Origin: Holophagales bacterium
GTDB taxonomy: Bacteria; Acidobacteriota; Thermoanaerobaculia; Multivoradales; Multivoraceae
Assembly: GCA_009837885.1 (NCBI GenBank)
Contig: VXSP01000044.1
Location: 123,961-187,960, forward strand
Direction: 5' to 3'
Length of the DNA stretch: 64,000 nt
Shown: positions 1-13,266 of the stretch, piece by piece
Numbering within the stretch: position 1 is the first letter of the stretch
Layout: every line of letters begins with the position of its first letter
Made by a program: the position numbers and the translations under genes
The notes under the pieces: model-generated
What the model was told of the DNA's origin: nothing
Databases searched by the model: none
The model's input: the letters and a program-made list of their open reading frames with translations, nothing else

Positions 1-398
1 CCGACCATCTTGCCGGCGCGGGCCACACTGTGGTTGGGCAGGGTGGCAAGGGTGACGCCGTCGCGGCCGTTGATGCGGTCCAGGGCCGCGGCGTCGACGC
101 GCAGCACGCCCAGCATCTGCGCGTGCAGGTTGACGCGCCCGGTCGTCGGCCCCCGCAGGTCGAGACCCGTTCCGGCGACGGCCTCACTGACCCGGCGGGC
201 GGCTTCGTTCTCGTCGACGTCGCCGGGTTCGAGCCGGGCCGCGAAGACCCGGTCGCGGCCGAGACCGGCCAGCACCTTCAGTTCCTCGTCGCCGAGCGCG
301 CGGCCCTTCCGCAGCACGCGCCGGCCCTCGTTGTCGTAGACGTTGTGGCCGAGGATGGCGTCGTGAGCGTCGGTGAGCGGCGTCGCTTCGAACTTCAT
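1..398 (-). CDS. Molybdopterin-binding protein (MoeA/MocA-associated type), 3' end cut by window edge
   Basis: Not in the ORF track because it runs off the left edge. Reading the minus strand from the ATG at 398 gives MKFEATPLTDAHDAILGHNV, followed by a stretch with 'LRKGRALGDEELKVLAGLG', 'ARLEPGDVDENEAARR' and 'TGRVNLHAQMLGVLRVD'. These resemble the N-terminal region of molybdopterin-binding proteins related to MoeA, CinA and the partners of molybdenum cofactor cytidylyltransferase. About 132 residues are visible and the frame stays open to base 1. A GGAG lies about 12 nt before the ATG. Such proteins act in the cytoplasm in maturing or inserting molybdenum cofactor. Family identification is from motif recall, so the exact role (adenylylation, cytidylylation or storage) is uncertain. 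Confidence 0.65.
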   Translation of the reverse strand, partial: MKFEATPLTDAHDAILGHNVYDNEGRRVLRKGRALGDEELKVLAGLGRDRVFAARLEPGDVDENEAARRVSEAVAGTGLDLRGPTTGRVNLHAQMLGVLRVDAAALDRINGRDGVTLATLPNHSVARAGKMV

Positions 399-487
399 CG
401 TGGATCGGTTCTCCGAAGGGGAAACTACACTGATTGAGTTCGCTGCCGCCCGGGCTCGGGCTCGCCGCTTCGCGGCTCGCGCTCCAT

Positions 488-514
488 GCCGGCGGGGACG
501 CCGGCGCACCCAGT
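488..514. repeat. Dispersed GC-rich palindrome, copy 1
   Basis: The stretch reads GCCGGCGGGGACGCCGGCG followed by CACCCAGT. GCCGGCG can pair with CGCCGGC around a short loop. The same core plus the ACCCAG tail recurs at about 24841-24895, 27590-27616 and 39651-39706. It lies between the molybdopterin gene and the amidohydrolase, just upstream of the latter's ribosome binding site. It resembles a REP-type intergenic palindrome. Confidence 0.6.
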
Positions 515-547
515 GGGCGGAACCCGGAGAGATAAACTCCGTCCGCC

Positions 548-1705
548 ATGGCCTCCGACAACTACGGCCGAATCGACGGCTGGCGCGACGAACTGACCGA
601 GTGGCGGCGCGACTTCCACCGGCACCCGGAGCTCGCCTTCGAGGAGGAGCGGACGTCGCAGATCGTTACGGAACGGCTGCGGTCGTTCGGCATCGAAGAG
701 GTGCATCACGGCATCGCAAAGACCGGAGTCGTCGCGACGATTCGCGCCGGCAGTTCGGATCGCGCCGTGGCGCTGCGGGCGGACATGGACGCGCTGCCGA
801 TCCAGGAGCAGAACCACTTCGGGCACTGCTCGACCGCGCCCGGGAAGATGCATGCCTGCGGCCACGACGGTCACACCGCGATGCTGCTGGGCGCCGCCCG
901 CTACCTCGCGGAGACCCGGAGCTTCGACGGCACGGTCCAGCTCATCTTCCAGCCGGCCGAGGAGAAGGACGGCGGCGCCGGGGTCATGGTGCGGGAAGGG
1001 CTGTTCGAGCGTTTCCCCGCGGACAAGGTCTTCGGCCTGCACAACTTTCCGGGCGTGCCGACCGGCGCCTTCGCGACGAACAGCGGTCCCTTCATGGCCG
1101 CGATCGACCAGTTCGAGATCGAGATCCGGGGCCGCGGAACGCACGGCGCCTGGCCGCACAGCGGCATCGACCCGATCGTCGCCGCGTCGCAGGTCGTGAT
1201 GGGGCTCCAGACCCTGGTGTCCCGCAACGTCGATCCCCGACGCCGGGCGGTGGTGTCCGTGACGATGAGCCATGCCGGCGAAGCGTTCAACGTGATCCCG
1301 GAGACCGCGTACCTCGCCGGGGGCGTGCGTTCCTTCCTGCGCGAGGTGCAGGACACCCTCGAGCTGGGGCTGGAGCGCGTCGTCCACGGCGTCTGCGCCG
1401 CCCACGGCGCCTCGGCCAAGGTGGACTACGAGCGCTACTACCCGGCGACGGTGAACGCGCCGCGCGAGACGGAGGAGATGACCGCCGCGGCGCTCAGCAT
1501 GGGCTGGGAGGTCGACACGGAGATGGAGCCGCTGATGGGCTCCGACGACTTCGCGTTCCTGGCCGAGGAGCGTCCGGGGTCCTTCATGATGATCGGCAAC
1601 GGCGACAGCGAGATGCTGCACACGCCGCGGTACGACTTCAACGACGAGCTGCTGACGATCGGCGCCAAGTACTGGGCGCGGCTGGCCGAGAGTCAGCTTT
1701 CCTAG
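548..1705 (+). CDS. M20-family metal-dependent amidohydrolase (hippurate/IAA-amino acid hydrolase type)
   Basis: 385 aa, the usual length for the M20D amidohydrolase group, which hydrolyses N-acylated amino acids at a two-metal site. Visible motifs are LRADMDALPIQ near residue 77, the metal-binding HACGHDGHT at about 102-110, QPAEE near 135 with the catalytic and metal-binding glutamates, and GLHN near 164. The lid/dimerisation domain follows, starting around 'GTHGAWPH'. There is no signal peptide, so it is probably cytoplasmic. Start chosen at the ATG preceded by GGAGAG. The substrate cannot be read from the sequence. It stands alone upstream of the RND operon with a 149-nt gap. Confidence 0.9.
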   Translation: MASDNYGRIDGWRDELTEWRRDFHRHPELAFEEERTSQIVTERLRSFGIEEVHHGIAKTGVVATIRAGSSDRAVALRADMDALPIQEQNHFGHCSTAPGKMHACGHDGHTAMLLGAARYLAETRSFDGTVQLIFQPAEEKDGGAGVMVREGLFERFPADKVFGLHNFPGVPTGAFATNSGPFMAAIDQFEIEIRGRGTHGAWPHSGIDPIVAASQVVMGLQTLVSRNVDPRRRAVVSVTMSHAGEAFNVIPETAYLAGGVRSFLREVQDTLELGLERVVHGVCAAHGASAKVDYERYYPATVNAPRETEEMTAAALSMGWEVDTEMEPLMGSDDFAFLAEERPGSFMMIGNGDSEMLHTPRYDFNDELLTIGAKYWARLAESQLS

Positions 1706-1854
1706 CGCCTCCCGGAAACAAAGCCGGCGGCCGGGGCGTATTCCCTGATGACGCGGGCGGTTGGCCGGGTGAACAGGCCCCGGTTTCTCAATACTCTCTC
1801 CAAGGAGCTGGTCGCCGCCCGCGCGTTGCCCCCAAAAGGACCTGAAAGAAAGCC

Positions 1855-3018
1855 ATGAACTTCGCCCATACCTTCAGGATCCCGACCGCTCAGACCCTCG
1901 CGGCGGTGATCCTCCTGTCCCTCCCCCTGGTGGCCGGCTGCGCGTTCGACAGCGGCGTGGCCGGCGAGCCGCCGGTGCCGGAGGCCGCGACATTGGCGGC
2001 CGACGATGCGATTCCCGTCGCCGCGCTGCCGCTTTTCCGTGGCCGGATCGAGTCCGTGCTCCGGTTCTCGACGAACCTCGAAGCCGAGAACCGGGTCGAC
2101 GTGCTGGCCGAGGCCGAGCGGCACGTGACCGACCTCCTCGTCGAGGAGGGAGACGCCGTGCGCGCCGGCCAGACCATGCTGTTGCTCGAGGACGAGGCGC
2201 AGCGCACGGCGCTCAAGAGGGTCGAGAGCCAGCTCGAGCGCTCCCGCCTCGAGTACGAGCGCCAGAATCGTCTCTTCGAGCAGGACCTGATCAGCGAACA
2301 GGCCTACAACCAGGCGCGCTACGACATGGAGCAGCTCGAGCTGGCGCTCGAGGACGCCGAGCGGGAGTTGGGCTACGCGACGGTTGCGGCGCCGATCTCA
2401 GGCGTCGTCACGGAGCGGCTCATCAACGTGGGCGACCACGTCGAGACTCACGCCAAGCTGTTCGAGATCGTTGACTTCGACTCGATCGTCGCCCGGGTGT
2501 TCGTGCCCGAGCGGCAATTGGCGGGTCTGTTCGTCGGCCAGCCGGCTCGGATACTGGCCCAGTCCCTCGCGGGCTCGCGGGATGCGGCGATCGAGCGCAT
2601 CTCGCCGGTGGTCGATCCCCAGAGCGGCACGGTCAAGGTCACGCTCGGCATTCCGGGCAACCAGGGCCTGCTGCCCGGCATGTACGTCGAGGTCGACCTC
2701 GTGGCCGCCGCTCTGGAGGACACGTTGCTGGCGCCGAAGCGGGCGCTCGTCTACGACCAGGAGCAGGTCTTCGTGTTCCGGGTTGCTCAGGGCGACGACG
2801 GTCCCCGCGCGGAGCGGCTGCTGGTCCGGATCCTCGTCGAGAGTGAGGACGTCGTCCATCTCGAAGGCGACCTGACCGACGGCGAGCGTCTGATCGTGGC
2901 CGGGCAGGCGGGATTGAAAGACGGCGCCCGGATCCGTCTGCTCGATCCGAGAGAAGCCCTCGGCTCGGGGGCGGAACTGGGCGCGGCGTCGACTCCGACC
3001 TACCAGCCCGCAAGCTGA
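1855..3018 (+). CDS. RND efflux periplasmic adaptor (membrane fusion) lipoprotein
   Basis: 387 aa. The N-terminus is a lipoprotein signal with lipobox LVAGC (Cys29). The body has the adaptor layout: lipoyl half-motif ('VTDLLVEEGDAVRAGQTMLLLED'), an alpha-hairpin with heptad-like charge pattern (about 115-170), the second lipoyl half ('ATVAAPISGVVTERLINVGDHV'), and beta-barrel and membrane-proximal domains ('GLLPGMYVEVDL'). It should link inner-membrane RND pumps to an outer-membrane channel; no TolC-like gene is in view. It precedes the two permease genes by 30 nt, consistent with a single operon. The substrate is unknown. Confidence 0.93.
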   Translation: MNFAHTFRIPTAQTLAAVILLSLPLVAGCAFDSGVAGEPPVPEAATLAADDAIPVAALPLFRGRIESVLRFSTNLEAENRVDVLAEAERHVTDLLVEEGDAVRAGQTMLLLEDEAQRTALKRVESQLERSRLEYERQNRLFEQDLISEQAYNQARYDMEQLELALEDAERELGYATVAAPISGVVTERLINVGDHVETHAKLFEIVDFDSIVARVFVPERQLAGLFVGQPARILAQSLAGSRDAAIERISPVVDPQSGTVKVTLGIPGNQGLLPGMYVEVDLVAAALEDTLLAPKRALVYDQEQVFVFRVAQGDDGPRAERLLVRILVESEDVVHLEGDLTDGERLIVAGQAGLKDGARIRLLDPREALGSGAELGAASTPTYQPAS

Positions 3019-3048
3019 TCCGACACTCGACATAGACAGGAGCGCGGC

Positions 3049-6608
<3,560 letters not shown>

Positions 6609-6612
<4 letters not shown>

Positions 6613-9600
6613 TCCCCGGCGGAATGATCCCGGGCGGACTGGGCAGGTCCCTACCCCGGCTCTCGCTGGAGCGCCGCGTCGGTGTCCTCGTTGTCGTCGG
6701 CGCGGTCCTGGTCATGGGATTGGTGGCGGCCCTGTCGCTGCCGATCGAACTGATCCCGTCCGGCTACAGCTCGCCCTTCCTGCGAGTGACCGTCCCGTGG
6801 CGGGACGCGCCGCCTCAGGAGGTACTGGACAAGATCACGATCCCGCTGGAAGAGGAGCTGGCGACCATTCGCGGGCTCGAGAACCAGTACTCGTTCTGCG
6901 CCGTCGGCTTCAGCCAGGTCTTCCTGAGCTTCGCGCACGGGACCGACATGGACGTCGCCTACCGCGAGGTCCGGGACCGGATCGAGCGCGCCCGGGCACG
7001 TCTGCCGGAGGATGTCCAGCAGGTCTTCATCCGCAAGGACGACGACGCCGGGATACCGGTGGCGATGGTTGGCGTCCTGGTCGACGAGGGGACGGCCGAC
7101 ACCTACAACCTGATCCAGAACGAGGTGATCCTGAAGCTCGAGCGGCTACCCGGCGTGGCCTCGGTTGACGCGCAGGGCCTGATGGAGCGGGAAGTGCTGA
7201 TCGAGCTCGACCGGCAGCGGGTCGAAGCGGCGGGCCTGAACATCTTCGAGATCGCCCAGGACCTGCAATCGGACTACTTCACCCTGGCCTCGGGCAACGT
7301 TCGCGCCGGGGACCGCAAGCTGCTCCTGCGATCGGTTGCGGGTTATCCCGCGCCCCAGAACGTCCGCGACATGTGGATCACCGACACGGTGCGGCTGGGC
7401 GACATCGCCTCCGTGCGCTACGACGTGCCCGACGATGAGTTCCGGGTGCGGGTGAACGGCCTGCCCGCCTACGCGATCCGGGTGCAGAAGGAAGGCGAGG
7501 CGAACGCGCTGGAAGTGGCCCGCGAGGTCGAACGCGTGGTGCGGGAACTGGCGGCGAATCCGCGCCTCACGGCAATCGAGGCGGACGTGATCATGAGTTC
7601 GGGCGAGATCATCCGCGACTCGATGGGAGTGCTCCTGTCGAGCGGCCGGATCGGGGCGATCTTCGCGGTGATCGTGCTCTTCTTCTTCCTCCGCCGGCTG
7701 CGGATGAGCCTGATCATCGCCTTCTCGATCCCGCTCTCCATGGTCGTGGCGGTGGTCGCCATGTACTTCTTCGGCGAGACCTTCAACGTGATCTCGCTGC
7801 TCGGGCTGATGATCTCGGTCGGGCTCCTGGTCGACAACTCGGTGGTGGTCGCCGAGAACATCCACCGCCTGCACCAGAGCGGCGTGGGGCGTCGTCAGGC
7901 GACGCTGCAGGGGGCGGGGGAGATCGCGCTGGCGATCACCACGGCCACCCTGACCACCGTCATCGTGTTCCTGCCGGTTTCGCTGGTCGAGGGTCAGGGT
8001 CAGTTCATGCTGCTCCGGCTCGTCATCCCGATCACGGTTTCTCTGCTCGCTTCCCTGGTGGTGGCGCTGGTCGTCGTTCCGCTGGCCGTTTACGTCACGC
8101 TGCCGTCGCGGTCGTCGAGTGAAAGCGGGGCGCTGCGCCACGCCCGGAACGCGTCGAACGTCGTCCTGCGACGGGCCTATGACGCGACCTTCGGTCTCCT
8201 GAACCGCGTCTACAACGGCATGCTGGCCTACGGGCTGCGCCGCCGGCTCGACGTCGTCCTCCTCCTCGTGGCCGCCCTGCCGCTGACCCAGGTCGCCGCC
8301 AGCGGCCGGCTCGAGGTCGCCCCGATGTCGGAGGACGACCAGGCCTTCTTCAACGTCGAGGTGCGGTTGCCGCGGAACATCTCGTTCGACGAGACGATCG
8401 AGTACTTCGCGCGCGCCGAGGAGAAGATCGACGGCCTGCGCGAGGAACTCGATCTCGACTACCTCGTCTTCTTCCACGAGCGCACCTGGGGCCAGGTCCA
8501 GGGGATCATGGCGACCGGCGCCGACCTCAAGATGCGCGAAGTCACCGAGCGGGTGATCGACCTGATGCCCGAAATGCCGGGCGTGCGCTTCCACACCGGC
8601 TTCGCGTCGGAGCAGGAGACGACCGACAAGGCGCTCGAGACGCTGACCCTGTTCGGCGAGGACGCCGAGGTTCTGGAAGAGGTGGCGATCGGCGTCGAGG
8701 ACCGGCTGGCGCGGGTGCCGGGCGTGCTGGCGGTCAAGAAGTCGGCCGACGAGGCTCCGAACGAACTCGCGCTGGTCCTGGACCGGGATCTCGCGATGCG
8801 CCAGCAGGTCAACCCGCGGACGCTGGCGGTGATGGTCGGCTACGCCCTGCGCGGCCAGGCGCTGCCACGGATTTACTACGGCGGACGCGACATCCCGGTG
8901 CGCATCCGCTTCGAGGAGGAGGACCGCCAGAGTCTCGCGGAACTCCGTGACTTCTCGGTGCCGACCGAGACAGGTGAGGCGCTCGCCATCGGCACCCTCG
9001 TCGACGTGCGCCAGCAGCCGTCCGCGACCCGGATCTCACGCCGCGACAAGCAGACCGCGCGCCGGATCACGGTCGAGCTCGAAGAGGGCCGGGAGAGCGA
9101 GGCGCGGCGGGCGGTCCGCGCCGTCGCCGCGCAGACCGACCTGCCCGAAGGCGTGGCCTGGGCGCGGCTGGTGCGCAACGTCGCCGCAGAGGAGACCCGG
9201 AACCTGATGATCGCGGCGCTCATGTCGATCGCCTTCGTCTATCTCCTGATGGGCTTCCTGTTCGAGAGCTTCCTGCTGCCGTTGGCGATCCTGGTAACCA
9301 TTCCGCTCGCCAGCATGGGGGTGACCTGGATTCACCTGCTCGCCGGGCGCGACCTCGACTTCCTCGGGCTGGTCGGCCTGATCATCCTGATCGGGGTGGT
9401 CGTGAACAACGGCATCGTGCTCCTCGACTCGGTCAATCGGCTGCGGGCCGCGGGCATGGCGAGGGCCGAGGCCCTGCTGGAGGCTGCCAACCGGCGTTTC
9501 CGGCCGATCATGATGACCGCGCTGACCACGATCGGCGGCATGGTGCCGCTGTTGTTCGGCCAGCCGACCCAGATGGGCCTGAGCTACAAGAGCTTCGCCC

Positions 9601-9752
9601 TGACCCTGATCGGCGGCATGGCCGCGGCGACGCTGCTGACCCTGCTCGCGGTGCCCGTGTTCTACACGCTGATCGAGGACGGCCGGGCCTGGGTCGGGCG
9701 GACGCTGGCGGGCGCACTCGCGCCGAGGGGGCGATCGCAGCCAGTCCCGTGA
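6609..9752 (+). CDS. RND efflux permease 2
   Basis: 1047 aa, normal length for the family. Motifs include an N-terminal TM1 after a short cytoplasmic lead, the TM4 motif 'GLLVDNSVVVAENI' near residue 405 with a single Asp, and the TM10/11 pair 'GVVVNNGIVLLDSVNRLR' and 'RPIMMTALTTIGGMVPLL'. It overlaps permease 1 by 4 nt, so the two are translationally coupled. The order adaptor-permease-permease recalls MdtABC, where two different permeases form one mixed trimer; a heteromeric pump is therefore inferred. The start gives MIPGGMIPGGLGRS, a short repeated lead of unknown meaning; a start at the second Met is also possible. Confidence 0.93.
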
Positions 9753-10007
9753 AGATCCATTCGATTGGACGGTTTGGCGGAGTTCTGGCGAGAAAACCGT
9801 GAGGATTCGGCTTGCCTGCAACGGTGTTGTAGGCTTCCTTCGCAAGCGACAGGTAGCTCTCCGGTTGGGGCAGCCGGGGTACGGATGACCCAGGAGGCAT
9901 CCGAAGCTCTTCCATCCGATTCCACCGGCTTGGCCCTGCCCCCGGGGAGTCGGAAGAACCGCCACCCTTACTGGCTGATCAGCCAGCAAGAAAGAGGAGG
10001 ACAGTTC

Positions 10008-13000
10008 ATGAAGCGCATCCTGGCCCTGGCCGGAACCCTCGTTCTCTTCGGTCTCGCGCCGCCCGCCGCGGCCGACAGCCCGGAAACCGGCATCGTCGTC
10101 GGAAGAGCAGTCGACACGAACGGAGACCCCGTCCCCGGCGTAACGGTCACCCTCGCCGGCGAGCGAGGAGACAAGGTGGCGATCGCCGATGCCGACGGTG
10201 CGTACCGATTCGCTCTGGTGACGCCTGGGCCCTACACGGTGAGGGGCGCCCTCGATGGTTACGGGACCGCGGAGAGCGCGGTGCAGGTGACTCCGGGCAC
10301 CCGCTCGGAAGTCGCACTGACCATGCGGCTCGAAGCGGAGGGAGAGATCACGGTCATCGCCGAGGCGCCGGTGATCAACCGCTTCGAGTCGACATCCGCC
10401 GGCACGGTCACATCGGAAGTGGCGGAGAACGTGACCTCGCTCAACTCGAACTACTACAGCACGCTCGCGCTGCTGCCGGGTGTGACTTCCGACGGCGATC
10501 TGGCCGACGAGTACCCGGGGAGCAACGGTTCGCGATGGATGGAGGCCGCAGTCTTCGTTGACGGCGTCGATACGACCTACACGCGGCGGGGCGGCTCCCG
10601 TCTGTATCTGCCCACTATCGCCGTGTCCTCGACCTCCCTGCAGTCCACCTCCGGCAGCGCCGAGTACGGGCGCGCCACCGGCGGCGTCACCAACGTCACC
10701 ACCAAGTCGGGTACGAACCGGTTTCACGGCGACTACTATGCCCACCGGCAGCAGGGCGACTGGGTATCGGAGTTCAAGCACCATCCGGAGCTCACGGAGC
10801 GAGTTACGTGTCAGGTGCGGAGAGTCGTCAGACCTGATCTCCTTGCCCGCTCCCCCTACTGCAATCCGGACTTCTTCGTCCGTACCGAGGAGCAGAAGGA
10901 CTACTCGGACTTGACGCTGCAAGGGTCGCTCGGTGGTCCGATTGCGCGGAACCGGGCCTGGTTCTTCGTTGCGGCCGCCGACACGAACACGTTCAGCAGC
11001 CAGGAGACGTACGGCGGCGACATCGTCGACAACAGCGCCTACGTCGGCAGCCGGATCGCCAAGCTGAACTTCCAGCCCAGCCCCTCCCATGCCCTTGCCG
11101 CCTACTACACTTCGTCGCCGCTCGACGTCACGTTCATTCTCGGCGACCTGCCGGCGGACAGGTACACGGCCACGCCGCACATCTTCGGCGGCGAGCTCCT
11201 GACCGGCAACTGGAACTGGAGCGCCAGCCAGGACGTGTTCATGGAGTTCAAGCTGGCGTTCCACGATTCCAGCGAGCACAAGCCGCTGAACGCGGGCGAC
11301 GGGTACGACCTGGAATCCGCCCTTCTCGAGAAGCAGCAGGATCCGCGCTATCCGCCGAGCAATCTGGGGCCACACAACCCGGGCAACAACTTCCATGGTT
11401 ACGTCGGCTTCGACGGGCAGGACCACTGGTGGAACGGCTGGATACTGGACAACGGTTTCGGCCGCAACGACTATCCGCGGGACCAGGCGAATGTTCGCAC
11501 CACCTGGTTCGCCAACGACAACCACGAGGCGCTGTTCGGGGCGGACTGGCAGAGCGTTGGCTGGGTGCAGAACCTGCAACGGAACAACATCTACGTCGGC
11601 AACCAGTTCGACATCAACAGCCCCTCCGGTTTCGACGTCTGCAGCATCATCGCGCTGGGTTATCGCCTCTGCTATCTGGAGGACTACTCGCCTGCCGACA
11701 TGGTGGGCCAACCCGTCCTCGACGGCACCAGATCGTCGAACGTGGCGCTGTTCGCCCGTGACAGGTTCTCCGCGGGCGATCACTGGACCTTCAACCTGGG
11801 GCTCCGCTACGAAGATCAGGTGCACAAGAACGACGTGCGCCGCACGGTGATCGACGCGCAGGACCTCTCTCCCCGGCTCTTCGCCGCCTACGACTTCGGA
11901 GGCGACGGACGCACGCTGCTCAGCCTGAATCTGGGCCGCTCCTACCAGCACATGCCGCAGGATCTCGTCAACAACCACCTGCTCGAAGGATGGAACGGCA
12001 CCAATGCGTGGGACCGCCTCATCTACTGCGATGCGGCCGCGGCGTTCTTCCTCTCGTATGTCTGCAACGGCGTTGGCTACACGGGCCTCGTCGGCAGGCA
12101 GCGTCCCGGCGCCATGTGGCAGCAGATCGATGCCGGCGTGATCCCAAACATCGACATCGAGCCCTACTTCAAGGACGAGATCGACCTGAGTCTGCGCTGG
12201 TCGCTGAACCCGAGCTGGTACTTCCAGGCGAGCGCCATCTACTGGACGTTCCAGAACTCGATCGGCACGACGCAGCAGCGTCTGCCGAACGGCGACTTCT
12301 TCACCTTGACCGAGAACTACAAGGACTATGAGGAGATTCTCGGCGCGCTCGGCTTGGCGGACCCGGAGGTGCTCGCGAACTTCGAAGAGGGAAGGCGCAC
12401 CTACCGGTCCCTCCAGTTGCAGCTCAACCGGAACTTCCGCAACGACTGGGCGCTCTACAACAACCTGACGCTGGCCGACGCCAGGGGCCACTTCTGGGGC
12501 GGGTTGTTCGACAACACGAACTCGGACTACGGGCGGAACCTGGATGTCGTTCTGACCCAGGGTCACATCGATTCGTGCGCCGGCGGTCAGCTCGTCAGGA
12601 GTGGAGGGCAGCCCGTGATCGGAGCCGACGGCAACGAGGTCGTCAGGCCGTACCCGGTCGACTGCGAAGCGGCGCTCTCGGGATTCCTGGGCCAGGCGGT
12701 GTCGACGATCAACCGCTACGGCACCGTCGGCGAGAACAACGAGCTCACCTGGAACAGCTTCGGCTTCAAGACCTGGGATCTGGGGAACACCGGGCAACGG
12801 TTCATGCTGGGCGGCTCGTTCTCATGGCGTTCCGGCAAACCCTGGCAGCGGACGGCGGGCGCGGGTCTTGGAAGCTGCGGCAGTACCTTCGACGGCTGCG
12901 ATCCGGTGCAGGCCGCCTTCAGTTCGGGCACGGCCCTCTACCTCGAACCTCGAGGCACCCGCGATCCGCACAACTCGAACTGGAACATCAATCTCACGCT

Positions 13001-13178
13001 GGACTGGGAGTTCCCGATCAAGGGGGAGGTCAGGGGCAGCCTCCGTCTCGACGGGCGCAACGTCACGAACAACCAGGAGTCTCTGCGATTGTCGAGCCAG
13101 GGCGAGGTGAACACCTCCCGCTACATAGGCTGGCAGGCGCCGCGACGGTTTGCCCTGTCGGCGACGCTGAGCTTCTGA
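10008..13178 (+). CDS. TonB-dependent receptor with carboxypeptidase-regulatory-like N-terminus (Oar-like)
   Basis: 1056 aa from the ATG at 10008, which has a strong AAAGAGGAGG site 8 nt upstream; the longer ORF-track start lacks this. A signal peptide (MKRILALAGTLVLFGLAPPAAA) is followed by a carboxypeptidase-regulatory-like beta-sandwich (about 28-112, 'GRAVDTNGDPVPGVTVTL'), a plug region ('LNSNYYSTLALLPGVTSDGD', 'YLPTIAVSSTSLQSTSGSAEYG') and a long beta-barrel ending in aromatic Phe ('RRFALSATLSF'). Such Oar/SusC-like receptors import polymer fragments or other large ligands across the outer membrane. The substrate is unknown. The 255-nt leader separates it from the RND operon, suggesting its own promoter. 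Confidence 0.9.
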   Translation: MKRILALAGTLVLFGLAPPAAADSPETGIVVGRAVDTNGDPVPGVTVTLAGERGDKVAIADADGAYRFALVTPGPYTVRGALDGYGTAESAVQVTPGTRSEVALTMRLEAEGEITVIAEAPVINRFESTSAGTVTSEVAENVTSLNSNYYSTLALLPGVTSDGDLADEYPGSNGSRWMEAAVFVDGVDTTYTRRGGSRLYLPTIAVSSTSLQSTSGSAEYGRATGGVTNVTTKSGTNRFHGDYYAHRQQGDWVSEFKHHPELTERVTCQVRRVVRPDLLARSPYCNPDFFVRTEEQKDYSDLTLQGSLGGPIARNRAWFFVAAADTNTFSSQETYGGDIVDNSAYVGSRIAKLNFQPSPSHALAAYYTSSPLDVTFILGDLPADRYTATPHIFGGELLTGNWNWSASQDVFMEFKLAFHDSSEHKPLNAGDGYDLESALLEKQQDPRYPPSNLGPHNPGNNFHGYVGFDGQDHWWNGWILDNGFGRNDYPRDQANVRTTWFANDNHEALFGADWQSVGWVQNLQRNNIYVGNQFDINSPSGFDVCSIIALGYRLCYLEDYSPADMVGQPVLDGTRSSNVALFARDRFSAGDHWTFNLGLRYEDQVHKNDVRRTVIDAQDLSPRLFAAYDFGGDGRTLLSLNLGRSYQHMPQDLVNNHLLEGWNGTNAWDRLIYCDAAAAFFLSYVCNGVGYTGLVGRQRPGAMWQQIDAGVIPNIDIEPYFKDEIDLSLRWSLNPSWYFQASAIYWTFQNSIGTTQQRLPNGDFFTLTENYKDYEEILGALGLADPEVLANFEEGRRTYRSLQLQLNRNFRNDWALYNNLTLADARGHFWGGLFDNTNSDYGRNLDVVLTQGHIDSCAGGQLVRSGGQPVIGADGNEVVRPYPVDCEAALSGFLGQAVSTINRYGTVGENNELTWNSFGFKTWDLGNTGQRFMLGGSFSWRSGKPWQRTAGAGLGSCGSTFDGCDPVQAAFSSGTALYLEPRGTRDPHNSNWNINLTLDWEFPIKGEVRGSLRLDGRNVTNNQESLRLSSQGEVNTSRYIGWQAPRRFALSATLSF

Positions 13179-13231
13179 CACCTCCTGGCGGGACGCGGCG
13201 CTCGCCCGCGGGTACCCAGCCAAACCTCAAG

Positions 13232-13257
13232 GAGAGCCCGGCTTCGGCCGGGCTCTC
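13232..13257. terminator. Bidirectional hairpin terminator between convergent genes
   Basis: A perfect 11-bp stem GAGAGCCCGGC closed by a TTCG tetraloop lies between the stop of the TonB receptor (+) and the stop of the first VWFA gene (-). The position and perfect stem support a shared terminator. There is no long U-tract on either side, so it may work as a strong RNA end-stabilising hairpin as well. Confidence 0.75.
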
Positions 13258-13266
13258 GCTCTCTCC

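Noticed and set aside
9753-10007. Possible riboswitch in the leader of the first TonB receptor
   Set aside because: No cobalamin box or other recognisable aptamer core is present; only a normal Shine-Dalgarno could be supported.
9036-12797. 1253-aa minus-strand ORF
   Set aside because: It is antisense to RND permease 2 and the TonB receptor; composition is His/Arg/Val-rich with no domain, typical of a GC-rich shadow frame.
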